A stretch of DNA of 44,467 nucleotides. Source: a virus. Positions 16,338-24,969 of the stretch are shown in pieces. The notes under the pieces were generated by a model that worked only from the letters and a program-made list of their open reading frames with translations, did not search any database and had not been told where the DNA came from. Every line of letters begins with the position of its first letter. The stretch's first letter is position 1. Made by a program: the position numbers and the translations under genes. The stretch is taken from the IMG/VR virus record IMGVR_UViG_3300021962_008205, positions 1 through 44,467 of that record; one strand, 5' to 3'.

Positions 16338-18008
16338 TTATGATTCTTTTCTTAAAGAACCGTCGTAAAAATCAAATCGGTCATGTTCGGTTGGTGTTAA
16401 TAACAACAATCCTGGGTTTATGTTACCTTTTTTAGTTTCCTGATAAATAAAACTCATCCAAGTTTGTTCAAAGGGTCTTGCCCATTTTGTTTCTAAAAAC
16501 ATTTTTTTATTACCATATTTTGTAACCACTTGTGGCCAATTACAATAATAAACATCACCCAAAGCATACGGTATATTTTTATACGAAAGTATTTTTTTAA
16601 AATTAGTTCTTGGTGCATTTGGGTCTAATCCCATCACAGGTAAATTTGGTTTGTTTGGCCAAAATTCTTCTCTAACATGTTGAGGTACGTTATACCATGA
16701 CCATTGAGTTCCGTTATCACCATAAAACTCAGTGTAATTCATCTTTAAGAAATCAATGTCTTCTTTTTTAGTAATCTCTAATGAATTAATATACAAATTA
16801 TTTACAGTTCTATTGAATCCGTTTTTACAAACTTCACCTTTCTTTGGATAAAAGAACATATCATCCTCAAAGAAGAAATAAAAATCAAAATTGTTTTCGT
16901 CGGCATGTTCGGCAATAAATTGTCTACCCCCACAGATACCTAAATTATCTTTTTTAATATGTTCAAAACCATATTCTTTACAAAGTTCCAAGTATTTCTC
17001 GGTAGTTGACAAATCTGATGAGTTATCCAATAAAAACTTTTTAGGTTTATCCAAAAAGTCCGTATCATAATCAATCATGGATGTTATTAAAGTCTCAAAT
17101 TGTTTTGGACTATTAAATGTAATAACGTATAATGCGGTGTTAGTTAATTCTAACTTTAAATTATTGTTAACGGGTGATTTAGTTTTAACATCAACAGTAT
17201 CATTTTTTAAATCCTCACAAAACTTACTAATAAGACCGTTATAATCTATTTCAGCATATTCAATTAAATCAGGGTGTCTATAGAGTAAAATACTAAATAA
17301 AGATTCTTCGGTACCCATATAACCATCATTAATGGTTGTGTGTAGTAAATCGTAATACAAACCATTTATATCACCAATGGCATCTTTTCTACCACCAAAC
17401 AATCCACCTCTACAAACTAACTTAACATCATTTTTAGCATATTCGTTAATTTTAGGATAACTAAATCCATGAATTTCAGAATTTGTGTCATAAGGAAATG
17501 CAATAAAACCAAATTTGTTAAATAATTTAGGTAGTTTATCTTGTATTTTATCGTGAGTAAAATAACCAAGATGAACAGTGTTAGTTAGTCCAGCATCAAT
17601 CCAAAAAAGATGTGTTGAGTTAAATTTATCCATTATTTTGGCGTCATTTAACAAAAATACTTTAGACATAACCAATGGGTTATACATTTCTAAAGAACCT
17701 TGAGTGGACTCCTTTAACCATCCTGATTGATTATACCAATCAGGATTATTTCTGATTTCTTGTATTTTATCGTATGGAACAGTATTTTTAAACCATTCAG
17801 TATCTCTAGCGATGAACTGAGTATTATTACCATTTCTTCTACTCTCAACAAACTCTCGTATTTCTTCTTCACCAAAAATAATAAGATTAGTTTCAACCTT
17901 CAATAATTCTTCTAATTTTTGAAGGTAGTGGTCAAACGACCTTGACCACCCTTGATTTAACTGGTCTCTCTTAATGTTCCAAAGTCCTGTAACTAAAGTT
18001 ATTGACAT
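16338..18008 (-). CDS. Two-domain glycosyltransferase, HtrL/YibB-like plus GT-A
   Basis: The N-terminal half (about 1-280) resembles the HtrL/YibB/WlaTC family: it starts LVTGLWNIKRDQ and has a D-x-G block HLFWIDAGL near 130 and a GG-containing loop (CRGGLFGGRKDA). The C-terminal half (about 285-556) looks like a second GT-A transferase: ALYVITFNSPKQFETL, then NLGICGGRQFIAEHADEN and the acidic metal-binding motif FFFEDDM near 388. Two transferase domains in one chain could add two successive sugars. It is the last gene of the first glyco operon, 32 bp upstream of the Thr/Pro fibre gene and read in the same direction. Donor and acceptor cannot be told from sequence. Confidence 0.75.
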   Translation of the reverse strand: MSITLVTGLWNIKRDQLNQGWSRSFDHYLQKLEELLKVETNLIIFGEEEIREFVESRRNGNNTQFIARDTEWFKNTVPYDKIQEIRNNPDWYNQSGWLKESTQGSLEMYNPLVMSKVFLLNDAKIMDKFNSTHLFWIDAGLTNTVHLGYFTHDKIQDKLPKLFNKFGFIAFPYDTNSEIHGFSYPKINEYAKNDVKLVCRGGLFGGRKDAIGDINGLYYDLLHTTINDGYMGTEESLFSILLYRHPDLIEYAEIDYNGLISKFCEDLKNDTVDVKTKSPVNNNLKLELTNTALYVITFNSPKQFETLITSMIDYDTDFLDKPKKFLLDNSSDLSTTEKYLELCKEYGFEHIKKDNLGICGGRQFIAEHADENNFDFYFFFEDDMFFYPKKGEVCKNGFNRTVNNLYINSLEITKKEDIDFLKMNYTEFYGDNGTQWSWYNVPQHVREEFWPNKPNLPVMGLDPNAPRTNFKKILSYKNIPYALGDVYYCNWPQVVTKYGNKKMFLETKWARPFEQTWMSFIYQETKKGNINPGLLLLTPTEHDRFDFYDGSLRKES

Positions 18009-18010
18009 AA

Positions 18011-18640
18011 TTATTTTTTGATTTTACAAACCCATGCAATATTGTTGAAGGTTTCTTTATTATATGTGAAGAGATTGTTTTTATCACATGCTTCTTGAAT
18101 ATCATTATCAGATATTTCGTGCCAATTCCAAATTTTCATGTACACATTATTTTTAAAGGTTTCACTGTCTTCTGAGTAATCGTGAGCCATAATAAAATCA
18201 CCAATTTTCATGTAATTAGATAATAGTTTAAATTCGTGTATTTTACTACCACCATCACAAAGTATTAATGTAACCCCACCTTCATTAATAAAATCAATAA
18301 CCTCTTGTTTTACCTCGGTATAATTATCATTAAATACGTTTTCAATTCTAACATCAATACCATCTTTAATCATATCATCATACCATTCTTTGTAGTAAAT
18401 GTCATAAGATAAAATGTGACAAGGTATATTTAATCTTTTTGCTGCGTAATCTAAAAACGATGTAAACCCACCCAATGATGTACCAATTTCTAATATTCTT
18501 GATGGTTTAATTTCATTTAAAAAATGATAAAATACCTCAAACGCATTTGGGTTTTGTTGGGCACCCCAACCATTGTAAGTTGATATGCTGTCATTATGTT
18601 CTAAACTTGATTTTTTAAAAACTTTATCTTCGTATTCCAT
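18011..18640 (-). CDS. SAM-dependent methyltransferase, CmcI/Methyltransf_24-like
   Basis: The 209-aa class I methyltransferase has the glycine-rich SAM loop in ILEIGTSLGGFTSFL, an acidic second strand (SYDIYYKEW), and the conserved stretch TLILCDGGSKIHEF followed by GDFIMAHDYSED. The layout matches CmcI- or rhamnosyl-O-methyltransferase-like enzymes, which methylate sugar hydroxyls and often bind a metal through the D-x-G and H-D motifs. It is 2 bp downstream of the next glyco gene (tight operon). It probably methylates a sugar laid down by neighbouring transferases; the actual acceptor is unknown. Confidence 0.8.
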   Translation of the reverse strand: MEYEDKVFKKSSLEHNDSISTYNGWGAQQNPNAFEVFYHFLNEIKPSRILEIGTSLGGFTSFLDYAAKRLNIPCHILSYDIYYKEWYDDMIKDGIDVRIENVFNDNYTEVKQEVIDFINEGGVTLILCDGGSKIHEFKLLSNYMKIGDFIMAHDYSEDSETFKNNVYMKIWNWHEISDNDIQEACDKNNLFTYNKETFNNIAWVCKIKK

Positions 18641-18641
18641 A

Positions 18642-19502
18642 TTATAATTCTACTATTTTTTTCAATAAATTATACTCTTTAAAGTATTTTTCTTTGATTT
18701 TTTTTAACCCGTTAATTTTTTGTTGATAGATTTCATCAGCATTTTTTTCAATGTAATCTAATAGTTTATTTATTTGGTCAACATTATTAATATCTTCAAT
18801 CAAAATATATCCATCTTCAGGATAAATGTTTTTGATATTTTTACATCCAAAATAAATTGGTATTGTATCTGTTAAAATACAGTCATAAAATTTTTCACTT
18901 ACCCAATTATCTTGATATTCATTTTCTATTGATATATTAAATTTATAGTCAACTAAAGCGTCATGTCTTTTTGGACTACTATTACCACCATTAAACACAT
19001 CAACAAATTTTAAATTTTCAATCATTGAGGCAATTTTAGTTCTTTGTGGATATAAACATGTTCCACCATAATCCAATTCTGTTTTAGTTACAGATGATGA
19101 AATGTTTTTAGTTTTAATAAAATTTGTTGAGATTAGATTTTCGTAGTTCCAAAACGATAGTGGGTCCATCCACGGCCCTCTTCCACCATAAAAAGTATGT
19201 GCTAATGTTTCAATACAATTACCGATATATAAATCATTTTTAAATCCAAAAACAATTGTACCATCATTAAAATGTTTTTGGTGAGAACCATTCCAACTTG
19301 GTTCATGCGGAAATACGTATGATTTTTTACCTTCTTTGATATCTGAACAAATATGATTTAAAAATACTATTATATCATATGTGTCATCATAAACAAATTG
19401 AATATTGGTTAAATCAATTTCAGGTGTTTTAAATTGTTTTAAAAGTCGTTCAGTAATATTTTCAGAAGTGTCCCAATTACCTAATACTTTAATTTTCTTC
19501 AT
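18642..19502 (-). CDS. GT10 (alpha-1,3-fucosyltransferase-like) glycosyltransferase
   Basis: The C-terminal half shows the GT10 signature YKFNISIENEYQDNWVSEKF followed by DTIPIYFGC, equivalent to the fucosyltransferase motif that binds GDP-fucose. The N-terminal half carries YVFPHEPSW and a GGRGPW block typical of shorter bacterial members. Length (286 aa) is in the lower range for the family. I use the ATG at 19502; a TTG at 19508 is possible. The gene overlaps the FkbM gene by 14 bp, so the two are co-translated. Known members add fucose or related sugars to glycans; whether this one uses fucose is not certain, since no GDP-fucose synthesis gene is seen here. Confidence 0.8.
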   Translation of the reverse strand: MKKIKVLGNWDTSENITERLLKQFKTPEIDLTNIQFVYDDTYDIIVFLNHICSDIKEGKKSYVFPHEPSWNGSHQKHFNDGTIVFGFKNDLYIGNCIETLAHTFYGGRGPWMDPLSFWNYENLISTNFIKTKNISSSVTKTELDYGGTCLYPQRTKIASMIENLKFVDVFNGGNSSPKRHDALVDYKFNISIENEYQDNWVSEKFYDCILTDTIPIYFGCKNIKNIYPEDGYILIEDINNVDQINKLLDYIEKNADEIYQQKINGLKKIKEKYFKEYNLLKKIVEL

Positions 19503-20280
19503 AAACAATTTTTTCAGTTACACCATTTTCAAGATTACGATTCAAATTGTTACTCTCAGTCAATGGTTTTATATATTGATAATTTTTATCAATAAATTCA
19601 TTTAATTTATCTTTATGAACACAAAGATGGTCAGATGGATAATGATAATCTAAAAAATAAATGTAATAATCAAGATTTCTTAATTGTTCAAACAATTCAA
19701 CCACACCGTAATTAAATCTTCTAAGCTGGTGGTCTTCCATTTCAATGATAATTGTTGGTTTAGAAGTTTCAATTGTATTAACAGCACCTTCTAATACATA
19801 TTTTTCATACCCTTGAACATCAATTTTAATAAAATCAACTTTTGGTATTTGAAGTGAGTCTAATGTTTTTACTTCAATAGTTTCACCACCAACACCAACA
19901 CTTAAATCACCCATGTGAATACTTGGATGATTATAATCGATAGGTGACATTTCTTTATTTTCATTTTTATCACCAATACCACAATTATATAGGTGAATGT
20001 TAGAAATGTTATTTTCATCAATACTCATTTTTTGAACTTCATAGATATATTTTTGAGGTTCAAAACTATAAACAATACTACAAAATGGTGAACTTTTAAT
20101 TGAGTGCCATCCATAGTTACTACCAATATCAACAAATACTGAGTCCGATTTAAAATTTCGTTTTAATATTTGGGTGATGTGGGGTTCCCATGATTTACTA
20201 CTATGGATACTAACACCACTCCAATCATTAGGTAATGTGTTAATTGTGAAATTATCTGTTTCTACTTTTAAAGTTATCAT
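19489..20280 (-). CDS. FkbM-family methyltransferase
   Basis: The 263-aa product has the FkbM signature: SAM loop FVDIGSNYGWHSI, acidic strand SFEPQKYIYE, N-C-G-I-G-D block, and FIKIDVQGYEKYVLEGA near the C-terminus. Family members O-methylate sugars or polyketides. The start at 20280 is preferred over an upstream ATG at 20316 that would overlap the preceding gene by 32 bp. It is one of three FkbM-type genes in this window (others at 27185 and 35598); they are clearly different in sequence, so each probably has its own acceptor. Confidence in the family is high, in the substrate nil. Confidence 0.85.
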   Translation of the reverse strand: MITLKVETDNFTINTLPNDWSGVSIHSSKSWEPHITQILKRNFKSDSVFVDIGSNYGWHSIKSSPFCSIVYSFEPQKYIYEVQKMSIDENNISNIHLYNCGIGDKNENKEMSPIDYNHPSIHMGDLSVGVGGETIEVKTLDSLQIPKVDFIKIDVQGYEKYVLEGAVNTIETSKPTIIIEMEDHQLRRFNYGVVELFEQLRNLDYYIYFLDYHYPSDHLCVHKDKLNEFIDKNYQYIKPLTESNNLNRNLENGVTEKIVYEEN

Positions 20281-20284
20281 ATTA

Positions 20285-21028
20285 TTATTCTTTATTTCCA
20301 TTAAATATAAACCCAAAATCGTGTTCTAAATCACCATGATTTAAATCAAACATATTATTATACCCCGCATACCTTGCTGATATACCCATTTCAAAACCAT
20401 CACCCCAACTACCATTACCACCATTTTGGTTTTGCATTATTTCGTTTAATTCTTCCCATTTATTTGCAAACTTTTTAAGTTTTTCTTTATTATATTTGAA
20501 AATTAAAAAGTGTTCACTAGGTAAACAAGATTCCATTAAATCGTCATCGGTATCCCAAGTTAAAACATCATATGATTTAATTTTATGACTAAATAAACAA
20601 TTACCAGTATTATTATATTGTATGACTTCGTTTTTTAACACACAATTAAGTCTAGTCGCAATCCAGTCATATGTATTCATTAGAGAATGTATCCTATCTT
20701 CAGAAACTTGATTCCAAAATTGATTTTTGATATCACCATCAATATAAAAAACAACATCATATCCTTCAGGTAAATCTTTAAAAGCCAAATATTTTATATT
20801 GTAATTAAACTCAGCACCTCCCCTATATAAAAAAATTGAACTGTCGGGAACATTGTTTCTTATAATAAAACGGTTGTTTTTTACGTCATCAAAATATTCA
20901 ACATTATTAGTTGTTAATAAAATATCGTGATTGCTATTTGTTAGTAACTCGTTAATTAATTTTTTGGACGCATTTAAATAAAAATCATTTCCTGTTGATA
21001 TTGATAAAATTGTAAATAGGATTTTCAC
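20285..21028 (-). CDS. Putative GT-A glycosyltransferase with DGD motif
   Basis: The 247-aa product is organised like GT-A transferases: N-terminal strand ILFTILSISTGNDFY, an R-G-G-A block, then VVFYIDGDI, whose D-G-D is the metal- and nucleotide-sugar-binding DxD. The segment YNNTGNCLFSHKIKSYD and the C-terminal NGGNGSWGDGFEMGI probably shape the acceptor site. It overlaps the next gene by 4 bp (ATGA). I cannot place it in a numbered CAZy family by eye. Donor and acceptor are unknown. Confidence 0.7.
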   Translation of the reverse strand: MKILFTILSISTGNDFYLNASKKLINELLTNSNHDILLTTNNVEYFDDVKNNRFIIRNNVPDSSIFLYRGGAEFNYNIKYLAFKDLPEGYDVVFYIDGDIKNQFWNQVSEDRIHSLMNTYDWIATRLNCVLKNEVIQYNNTGNCLFSHKIKSYDVLTWDTDDDLMESCLPSEHFLIFKYNKEKLKKFANKWEELNEIMQNQNGGNGSWGDGFEMGISARYAGYNNMFDLNHGDLEHDFGFIFNGNKE

Positions 21029-21969
21029 GATAAAAGTATTCTATTAAATTTTTCCATTATTATCTCAGGACTAAATTGTTTATAAGGTGTATCATAGTCT
21101 GAGTATTTTATATAATTAGGTAAATTCTCAAAAATGTCTAAAACATCTTCGTAACCTTTATATATAATAGCACGTTCTTTTAATATTTCTAAATGATTAT
21201 TTTCACCTGAAAGTCCATACGTAATAATAGGTTTATTTGATAAAGCAAATTCAGAAACTGCCAATCCAAAAGTTTCACCACCACTTCTAGCATGTATCAT
21301 AGCATCACAAGCATCAACAAATGATGATTTTTCTTCCAAATCATAATTACCAGGAAAGAATTTAACTTGTGGGTGTTCAACAAATGGTGTGAAATTCATA
21401 AAAATAAAATATATGTCATTACGTTTTGCAACAACATCACGTATAGCATTTTTAACCGATTCTATATTAAACTCGGTTGACCCTCCGTACCCACCAAATA
21501 CTGTTACATTTTGTGGTATTCCATGTTTTTCTCTAAAATTATATTTAGATTTTGGTAATTTTTCACAAATATGTGGTAGTGAATGTGTTTCAGGGTCATA
21601 TCCCTGGTCTTTAGCTAACCAATCTGAAACATAAAAATATCTATGTCCATGTGGTTCATTAAATCTAAAAACAGAATGAACTAAAGTTGGAATTTTACTT
21701 AAACAATAACCATCATTATTACCCATTTTAATTAAGTATAAATAATCAAAATTATTATCAATTAAGTATTGTTCATAATTCCACCAATCCATAATAACAA
21801 CTTCAAACCTTTCTTTGAACTTGTCATATGCGGACATGTCTCTATTAGGGAATGTAAAAATAACACTTTTATTCCCTAAAATTTCCTCATTATATTTTGC
21901 ATATTGGTATAGAGCAACTTCAGTACCTCTAATACTAAGTTGATTTGTATGAAACGCAATTTTTTTCAT
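21025..21969 (-). CDS. GT-B glycosyltransferase, GT4-like
   Basis: The 314-aa product starts with IAFHTNQLSIRGTEVALYQY, whose R-G-T-E loop is the usual donor-side glycine-rich turn in GT4-like enzymes. It carries the C-terminal sugar-nucleotide motif ARSGGETFGLAVSEFALSNK, matching the E-x7-E pattern of retaining GT-B transferases. It overlaps the genes on both sides by 1 to 4 bp, so it belongs to the tightly packed operon 16338-23234. At 314 aa it is slightly short for GT4. The sugar is unknown. Confidence 0.8.
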   Translation of the reverse strand: MKKIAFHTNQLSIRGTEVALYQYAKYNEEILGNKSVIFTFPNRDMSAYDKFKERFEVVIMDWWNYEQYLIDNNFDYLYLIKMGNNDGYCLSKIPTLVHSVFRFNEPHGHRYFYVSDWLAKDQGYDPETHSLPHICEKLPKSKYNFREKHGIPQNVTVFGGYGGSTEFNIESVKNAIRDVVAKRNDIYFIFMNFTPFVEHPQVKFFPGNYDLEEKSSFVDACDAMIHARSGGETFGLAVSEFALSNKPIITYGLSGENNHLEILKERAIIYKGYEDVLDIFENLPNYIKYSDYDTPYKQFSPEIIMEKFNRILLS

Positions 21970-23234
21970 TATAAATTACCAGTTATCCTTTCACACCATC
22001 CTTTAGATTCTGAGTGAGGCCAAACAACCCAATATTTTGGTTTGTGAGCAGTTTGGAATTCTCTCCATACTTTACAGTATCCATCAGGGTCATTCATCAT
22101 ACGAGTAATTTCAGCCTTATCGGCATCTTTTCTATAAATTGTTTCATCTTGTTCGTTATGAAAGGCAACAACCCAAAAATCATAATCTTTTTCAGGTACT
22201 GATGAAAATCCAACATCAATACAATGTTTAAATATACTAGCAAAACTTTCCAACCATTTTTCTTCACTTTCAAATTCTTGTGGATTTGGTGGATAATGTT
22301 TATCTAAAGTATATTGTTGTACCGCCCTTTTTGCAAATATAAGACCAGCATATTTTTCATAATCTCTTAATGTTCTAACGGTTCCAAATCCATAAGGTCC
22401 GTCATGTCCTTCTTGAACTTCTCCGTCCATACCAAATAATTTTCGGTTTAATAAATGAGCTTGGTTATTTCTTCTAACCCATTCTTTATCATCATCCCAT
22501 TGTTTGGTTCTACCCTTACGAGTATATTCGTGCCAAATCAATACTTTGTGTGGATGGAACAAGTCGTAACCACAGGTATACGCTCTTGCTGAAATTGAAA
22601 TCTCTTCACCATGAAAATAATAGTGTGGGTTATGTTGGACTTCTTTTGAGAATTGTCCTAACGTGAAACAATAGTGTGCTGAGTAAAATCTTGCAGGTAT
22701 TGGTTCGGTCATTTCTCTCCAATTTGGAATTGTTTCAGGTAAGAAGAATACTGCCCCTTCAGGAATAAATCTATCAAAAGCCATTCTCCAAGGCTCTTGT
22801 ACTCTGCCTGCTGGGTCGTTATCAGGGTCAAATGATGACACATATCCTGTTAATAATGGTTTCTTGTGTCCTTTCTTTTGAAGTTGTTTAACCATATTAA
22901 TCATCTCTTCATCCCAATTTGGTGCAAACCTCATATGTGAATCAATTTGAAGTGTGTATGCCTCATCTTTATATAATTGTTGAACCAAGTGTCTTGCCCA
23001 ACAAACACCTTCGGCTTCTTGATATGGAATATTTAAAATTCTGAATCTATTATCATTTTCATATTCAGATAAATCATCAAATTTATCATCAGGGTTGAAT
23101 TGTCTTGCAACACCAATAACTAAGTTTTTAGGGTTTTTAGCATTCTCCAACATGTTCTTAATTGTTGGAACCAATTGTGGGTCACGATATGACGCAATCT
23201 GTACAAAAATTTTTGAGTTTTTTTTTGGTTTCAT
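21969..23234 (-). CDS. GT60-like GlcNAc transferase (Skp1-type)
   Basis: The 421-residue product resembles the GlcNAc-transferase family (PF11397, GT60). It starts IFVQIASYRDPQLVPTIKNM, has VIGVARQFNPDD and VCWARHLVQQLY, and carries the metal-site block LQIDSHMRFAPNWDEEMI that takes the place of a DxD motif. Further conserved blocks are GAVFFLPETIPNW and HYYFHGEEISISARAYTCGY. The best-known member, Dictyostelium Skp1 transferase, adds GlcNAc to hydroxyproline; bacterial and phage members are uncharacterised. I start at ATG 23234, since the earlier frame is hydrophobic, low-complexity sequence. It is the first gene of the first glyco operon, and its promoter should lie in 23235-23334. The link to the hydroxylase genes at 39939-41747 is discussed separately. 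Confidence 0.8.
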   Translation of the reverse strand: MKPKKNSKIFVQIASYRDPQLVPTIKNMLENAKNPKNLVIGVARQFNPDDKFDDLSEYENDNRFRILNIPYQEAEGVCWARHLVQQLYKDEAYTLQIDSHMRFAPNWDEEMINMVKQLQKKGHKKPLLTGYVSSFDPDNDPAGRVQEPWRMAFDRFIPEGAVFFLPETIPNWREMTEPIPARFYSAHYCFTLGQFSKEVQHNPHYYFHGEEISISARAYTCGYDLFHPHKVLIWHEYTRKGRTKQWDDDKEWVRRNNQAHLLNRKLFGMDGEVQEGHDGPYGFGTVRTLRDYEKYAGLIFAKRAVQQYTLDKHYPPNPQEFESEEKWLESFASIFKHCIDVGFSSVPEKDYDFWVVAFHNEQDETIYRKDADKAEITRMMNDPDGYCKVWREFQTAHKPKYWVVWPHSESKGWCERITGNL

Positions 23235-23334
23235 TATAATAATTCCGTTTATACATGAATATAAGATTTTGTATAATGAAGTGAATATAAAGAAATATTT
23301 GTCTTTTATATTTATATGGAAATATTTATAGTTA
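23235..23334. promoter_or_regulatory. Divergent intergenic region
   Basis: These 100 bp separate two genes transcribed away from each other. On the plus strand TTTG (23268-23271), a 22-bp spacer and AATATTTG (23294-23301) form a near-match to the Bacteroidota promoter, one base off in the -7 box and with a long spacer. No clear consensus is seen for the minus-strand GT60 gene, although one is required by position. Confidence 0.3.
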
Positions 23335-23502
23335 ATGAAATTACTTAAAACAATAGAAAAATTAATCAAGGAATCTGAGGAGGCTTATAATCAAGCACTG
23401 GAATCTGTTGTTGATGAAAAAGAATTGGACCGTCTTGAAAAGAATTATAAAGACAGTTTAAAATTGATGAAAACCTTTTATCAGATTAACAAAAAGAAGT
23501 AA
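23335..23502 (+). CDS. Small coiled-coil protein, 55 aa
   Basis: A plus-strand ATG frame of 55 codons (starts MKLLKTIEKLIKESEEAYNQ) ending at TAA 23502. The product is one long amphipathic, charged helix with heptad-like Leu/Ile spacing, typical of a small coiled-coil or anti-host peptide. Its stop lies 2 bp from the stop of the convergent minus-strand gene. It stands alone on this strand amid a long minus-strand region and has its own intergenic region upstream. Function is unknown. Real-gene status is supported by compact placement between two neighbours and normal codon composition. Confidence 0.65.
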   Translation: MKLLKTIEKLIKESEEAYNQALESVVDEKELDRLEKNYKDSLKLMKTFYQINKKK

Positions 23503-23504
23503 TC

Positions 23505-23774
23505 TTAAATCATTCCCATTGGTGGATTTGGGTCTGTCCACTCAGGTGTTGCCAAAATATCTAACATTTCATTGTAAGTATAAGGTCCTTCACTTGTTGT
23601 TAAACTTTGAACACATGGTGGTGTTGTACCGTTCCATTTAACAAATGTTTTTGTTAAATCAACTGATTTTCTAACAGTATCTTCTGAAGTTTCTAAAACC
23701 TCATTAAAGTTAATCTTATTCAACTCTGAAACATTGAATATCATAAATTCTCTATTTACGTATGGGTCTGACAT
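23505..23774 (-). CDS. Hypothetical protein, 89 aa
   Basis: A small acidic product starting MSDPYVNREFMIFNVSELNK with blocks TVRKSVDLTKTFVKWNGTTP and a C-terminus EWTDPNPPMGMI. The V-K-W-x-G-x-x-P-x-x-V segment looks like a short beta-hairpin. I do not recognise the family. It lies 14 bp downstream of the first LamG-type gene and in the same orientation, so it may be part of that fibre-related unit, for example as an assembly factor. No signal peptide or membrane segment. Confidence 0.65.
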   Translation of the reverse strand: MSDPYVNREFMIFNVSELNKINFNEVLETSEDTVRKSVDLTKTFVKWNGTTPPCVQSLTTSEGPYTYNEMLDILATPEWTDPNPPMGMI

Positions 23775-23788
23775 AATGATAAATAGTT

Positions 23789-24796
23789 TTATAATCCAAA
23801 TCTTCCTTTTTGGGCATTAAAGTTTTGAGTGATTTCAGTTGCAGATAACGTTCTATTGTAAATTTGTGCTATTGGTATATCACCTTTAAATTGTAAATCA
23901 CCAGGACCACTTCTTACACCTATTCTAACTGGATTACTACCAGCTGAACAAGTTCCAGCGGTTCCTTTTGTTGTTGTCCCAATATTTGAACCATTTAAAT
24001 AACATATTTCAATTGCACCATTAAGAGTCCAAGCAACGTAATACCATGTATTTGCAATCCAGTCACCTAAAGGATTATAAACAAAAATACCTTCATCATA
24101 CGAACCATCACAAACATTTCCTCTAGCAGTATAGGTATGTATTCCCCCATTAGGATATATTCCTAATTCATATTCCCAATATAATTTTCCAATTAAACAC
24201 TGTCTTTCGGTTAATCCGTTTTGAGGTATTCTAAACCAAACGCAAAGGGTTATATTAGACGACATTTGTAAAGATGATGAACTTGTTGTTGATATATAAT
24301 CATCAACACCATCAAAAGTTATTGTACCACCACCATTTAAACTCCATGTAGGTCCATTAATTAAACTTCCATTATTACTACTAGTTGATGTATCATTCCA
24401 TGTTGTTCCATTCTGTGGGTAAGAAGGTATAAAACCAGCATCATAATTAAAAACTAAACCATTTGTTGTAATACCTTCATAATCTCTCTGAACAACCATT
24501 TTATCTGATTGTCCATTAAAGTAATTAAAACATTCATTTACTGTTGTGTAAGACGCTCCAGCAATTTGATTTGTTAATGTAATAAGTTGAGCGTTACTTG
24601 TTACCGTATATATTGATGGTCCACCTGTTGCTTTATTAAGATAAATTGTATACCCTCCTGATGGTGGAGTTATTCCATTATAAAAACCTGTGCTTGATGT
24701 TGGTCCTTTTGAAACATCACCAGTACCAATCCAAAAGTTTCCTTTTTTCAATGATAGTGTTTCAGCACTTGTGTTATATTTGATTGCGTTTGGCAT
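23789..24796 (-). CDS. LamG/concanavalin-like lectin domain fibre protein (paralogue 1)
   Basis: The 335-aa product has two parts. The N-terminal module (1 to about 110; MPNAIKYNTSAETLSLKKGN, GFYNGITPPSGGYTIYLNKA) is nearly the same as in the paralogue at 24966-25979. The C-terminal about 225 residues form a Laminin-G-3-like jelly roll: TNGLVFNYDAG, ITFDGVDDYIS, the strand AWTLNGAIEICYLNGS, and the closing IAQIYNRTLSATEI. LamG-type domains bind carbohydrate or surface protein and are common at tips of phage fibres. I start at ATG 24796 rather than 24814, matching the paralogue's start. Probably a virion adhesin; the ligand is unknown. Confidence 0.75.
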   Translation of the reverse strand: MPNAIKYNTSAETLSLKKGNFWIGTGDVSKGPTSSTGFYNGITPPSGGYTIYLNKATGGPSIYTVTSNAQLITLTNQIAGASYTTVNECFNYFNGQSDKMVVQRDYEGITTNGLVFNYDAGFIPSYPQNGTTWNDTSTSSNNGSLINGPTWSLNGGGTITFDGVDDYISTTSSSSLQMSSNITLCVWFRIPQNGLTERQCLIGKLYWEYELGIYPNGGIHTYTARGNVCDGSYDEGIFVYNPLGDWIANTWYYVAWTLNGAIEICYLNGSNIGTTTKGTAGTCSAGSNPVRIGVRSGPGDLQFKGDIPIAQIYNRTLSATEITQNFNAQKGRFGL

Positions 24797-24807
24797 TATA
24801 CGGTAAA

Positions 24808-24969
24808 TTAACAATTATCACATTTATCACAATCCCAATCAGGATTATTTATTATCCAATTTTCTGCATCTTGTAATGTGTAAAATTTTGCAACAGCATA
24901 TGCACCACAAAGTACCCAATATATCGTAATACCCTCACTGTTTGTTATTATATCTAATTTATATTTCAT
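24808..24969 (-). CDS. Small Cys-tailed protein, 53 aa
   Basis: The ATG at 24969 overlaps the stop of the upstream LamG gene (ATGA), and the 53-codon frame ends 11 bp before the next LamG gene. The product starts MKYKLDIITNSEGITIYWVL, has a helix ending ENWIINNPDW, and closes with the Cys-rich tail DCDKCDNC. The translational coupling and exact fit between two paralogues argue that it is real. The C-x2-C-x2-C tail could bind metal or form disulfides. No family is recognised. Confidence 0.65.
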   Translation of the reverse strand: MKYKLDIITNSEGITIYWVLCGAYAVAKFYTLQDAENWIINNPDWDCDKCDNC

